A stretch of 64,000 bases of DNA from JAJRZL01 sp964557855 (GTDB taxonomy: Bacteria; Zixibacteria; MSB-5A5; GN15; FEB-12): positions 27,860 to 91,859 of the forward strand of contig CAZLBP010000014.1 in the NCBI GenBank assembly GCA_964557855.1, read 5' to 3'. The notes below the pieces were generated by a model, which was not told where the DNA came from, made no database searches, and saw only the letters and a list, made by a program, of their open reading frames with translations. The position numbers were made by a program, and so were the translations under genes. Shown in pieces: positions 63,252 to 64,000 of this stretch (its first letter is position 1; each line of letters begins with the position of its first letter).

Positions 63252-63971
63252 ATGAGGATTACGAAAACCGTATTTGTCTTGTTCTGGATGGGCCTGTTTA
63301 TAATGGCCGGATGCGGAAACAACCAGGCCGAATCCGGCAGCAAGGGCGAGGGGGAGAAGACAGCTGTAGAGACTGAAGGTATGGCCGGCGACAGCATCTA
63401 TGCCGCCAACAAAGCCTATTTTGACAGCCTGGCGACCGTAACCCACCCGATTCGCGACGAAAACAACCCGATTGTTACGATTAGCACCGACTACGGTGAT
63501 ATGACGCTTGAGTTATACCGCGATGTGGCCCCGGCTCATGCCGATTCGTTCCTGGCCCGGACCGAGGATGGCTTTTATGACAGCCTGACGTTTCATCGGA
63601 TTATCGATAACTTCATGATCCAGGGCGGTGATCCTCAGGGTACCGGTATGGGTAATGCCGGGTATTTCCTGCCGGCCGAGTTCTCCGACCTGCCGCATGA
63701 GGACGGTACGTTGTCGATGGCACGCTCGTCCAGCCCGAATTCGGCTTCGTCCCAGTTCTTCATCTGTTTGGCAAGAAACGCCAGTACGTCCAGGCTTGAT
63801 GGGCAGTATACGGTCTTCGGACAGCTCTTAGACGGTTACGATGTGCTGCACCGAATCGGCAAAGTGCCGGTAAACCGTGATCCTGCCAATCCGCAGGCAG
63901 CGCCTCCCTCGGAGACGGTCTATATGACGGACGTTTTCGTTTCTGACGCCGAGGGTAACCCGGTCAACTAG
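63252..63971 (+). CDS. Cyclophilin-type peptidyl-prolyl isomerase lipoprotein
   Basis: Isomerises proline bonds in exported proteins. The 239 residues begin with a lipoprotein signal (IMAGC, Cys21) and linker; the cyclophilin domain (about 70-235) has TDYGDMTLELYRDVAPAHADSF, FHRIIDNFMIQGGDPQGTG, MARSSSPNSASSQFFICL and FGQLLDGYDVLHRI, including the catalytic FHRI and SQFFI. It is likely anchored facing the periplasm. The stop lies 29 bases from the window end. Confidence 0.93.
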   Translation: MRITKTVFVLFWMGLFIMAGCGNNQAESGSKGEGEKTAVETEGMAGDSIYAANKAYFDSLATVTHPIRDENNPIVTISTDYGDMTLELYRDVAPAHADSFLARTEDGFYDSLTFHRIIDNFMIQGGDPQGTGMGNAGYFLPAEFSDLPHEDGTLSMARSSSPNSASSQFFICLARNASTSRLDGQYTVFGQLLDGYDVLHRIGKVPVNRDPANPQAAPPSETVYMTDVFVSDAEGNPVN

Positions 63972-64000
63972 GACGGAATTGAGTGTTAAGCAAATGCTAG

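Overview
This window looks like a chromosome segment from an uncultured bacterium of the FCB group, most plausibly candidate phylum Zixibacteria or a close relative. That placement is inference. It rests on secreted multi-Ig proteins ending in dockerin-like tandem modules of the form GNVNG...VDxxDLxYLIDYLF, a PorV-like barrel protein, FlgD-like C-terminal domains, and a core gene order (infC-rpmI-rplT-pheS-pheT, zapA-rny-ymdB-folD) that is ordinary for bacteria. Coding density is high and most genes sit in tightly spaced runs. I saw no tRNA, rRNA, CRISPR array, transposase or phage gene.

Layout. 1-8879: translation and housekeeping run: infC (cut by the window start), rpmI, rplT, pheS, pheT, a ZapB-like coiled coil, zapA, rny, ymdB, folD. 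9137-16732: secreted Ig-repeat protein, PorV-like/TPR protein and an unusual anti-sigma-kinase/SpoIIE-phosphatase fusion. 16827-24577: GYD protein, a divergent GlpX-like protein on the minus strand and, facing away from it, a 2-oxoacid fermentation operon (iorA, iorB, buk and two ptb paralogues) with a candidate Rex operator in front. 24578-25437: an 860-base gene-free nest of inverted and direct repeats. 25438-37244: a long same-strand run (manC, SPOR lipoprotein, tsaC-like, low-molecular-weight phosphatase, DUF3108, deoxyhypusine-synthase-like, ftcD, PHP phosphoesterase, HEFFH metalloprotease, ECF S component, TonB-receptor-like barrel) closed by a strong hairpin. 37322-54672: large secreted proteins flanking a membrane-TPR / ECF sigma / Ser-Thr kinase operon. 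54746-63971: amino-acid or dicarboxylate symporter, small unknown genes, hbd-ackA, a small barrel protein and two lipoproteins, one a cyclophilin.

How it fits together. IorAB, Buk/Ptb, AckA and Hbd suggest ATP from amino-acid or acyl-CoA fermentation, with acyl phosphate converted by kinases; bifunctional FtcD points to histidine catabolism and the symporter could supply amino acids or dicarboxylates. The secreted proteins carry interchangeable C-terminal modules (FlgD-like or dockerin-like) and are interleaved with an ECF sigma/kinase module that may regulate envelope or surface genes. The most unusual DNA-level signal is a 48-base imperfect palindrome present three times, once in frame inside a gene.
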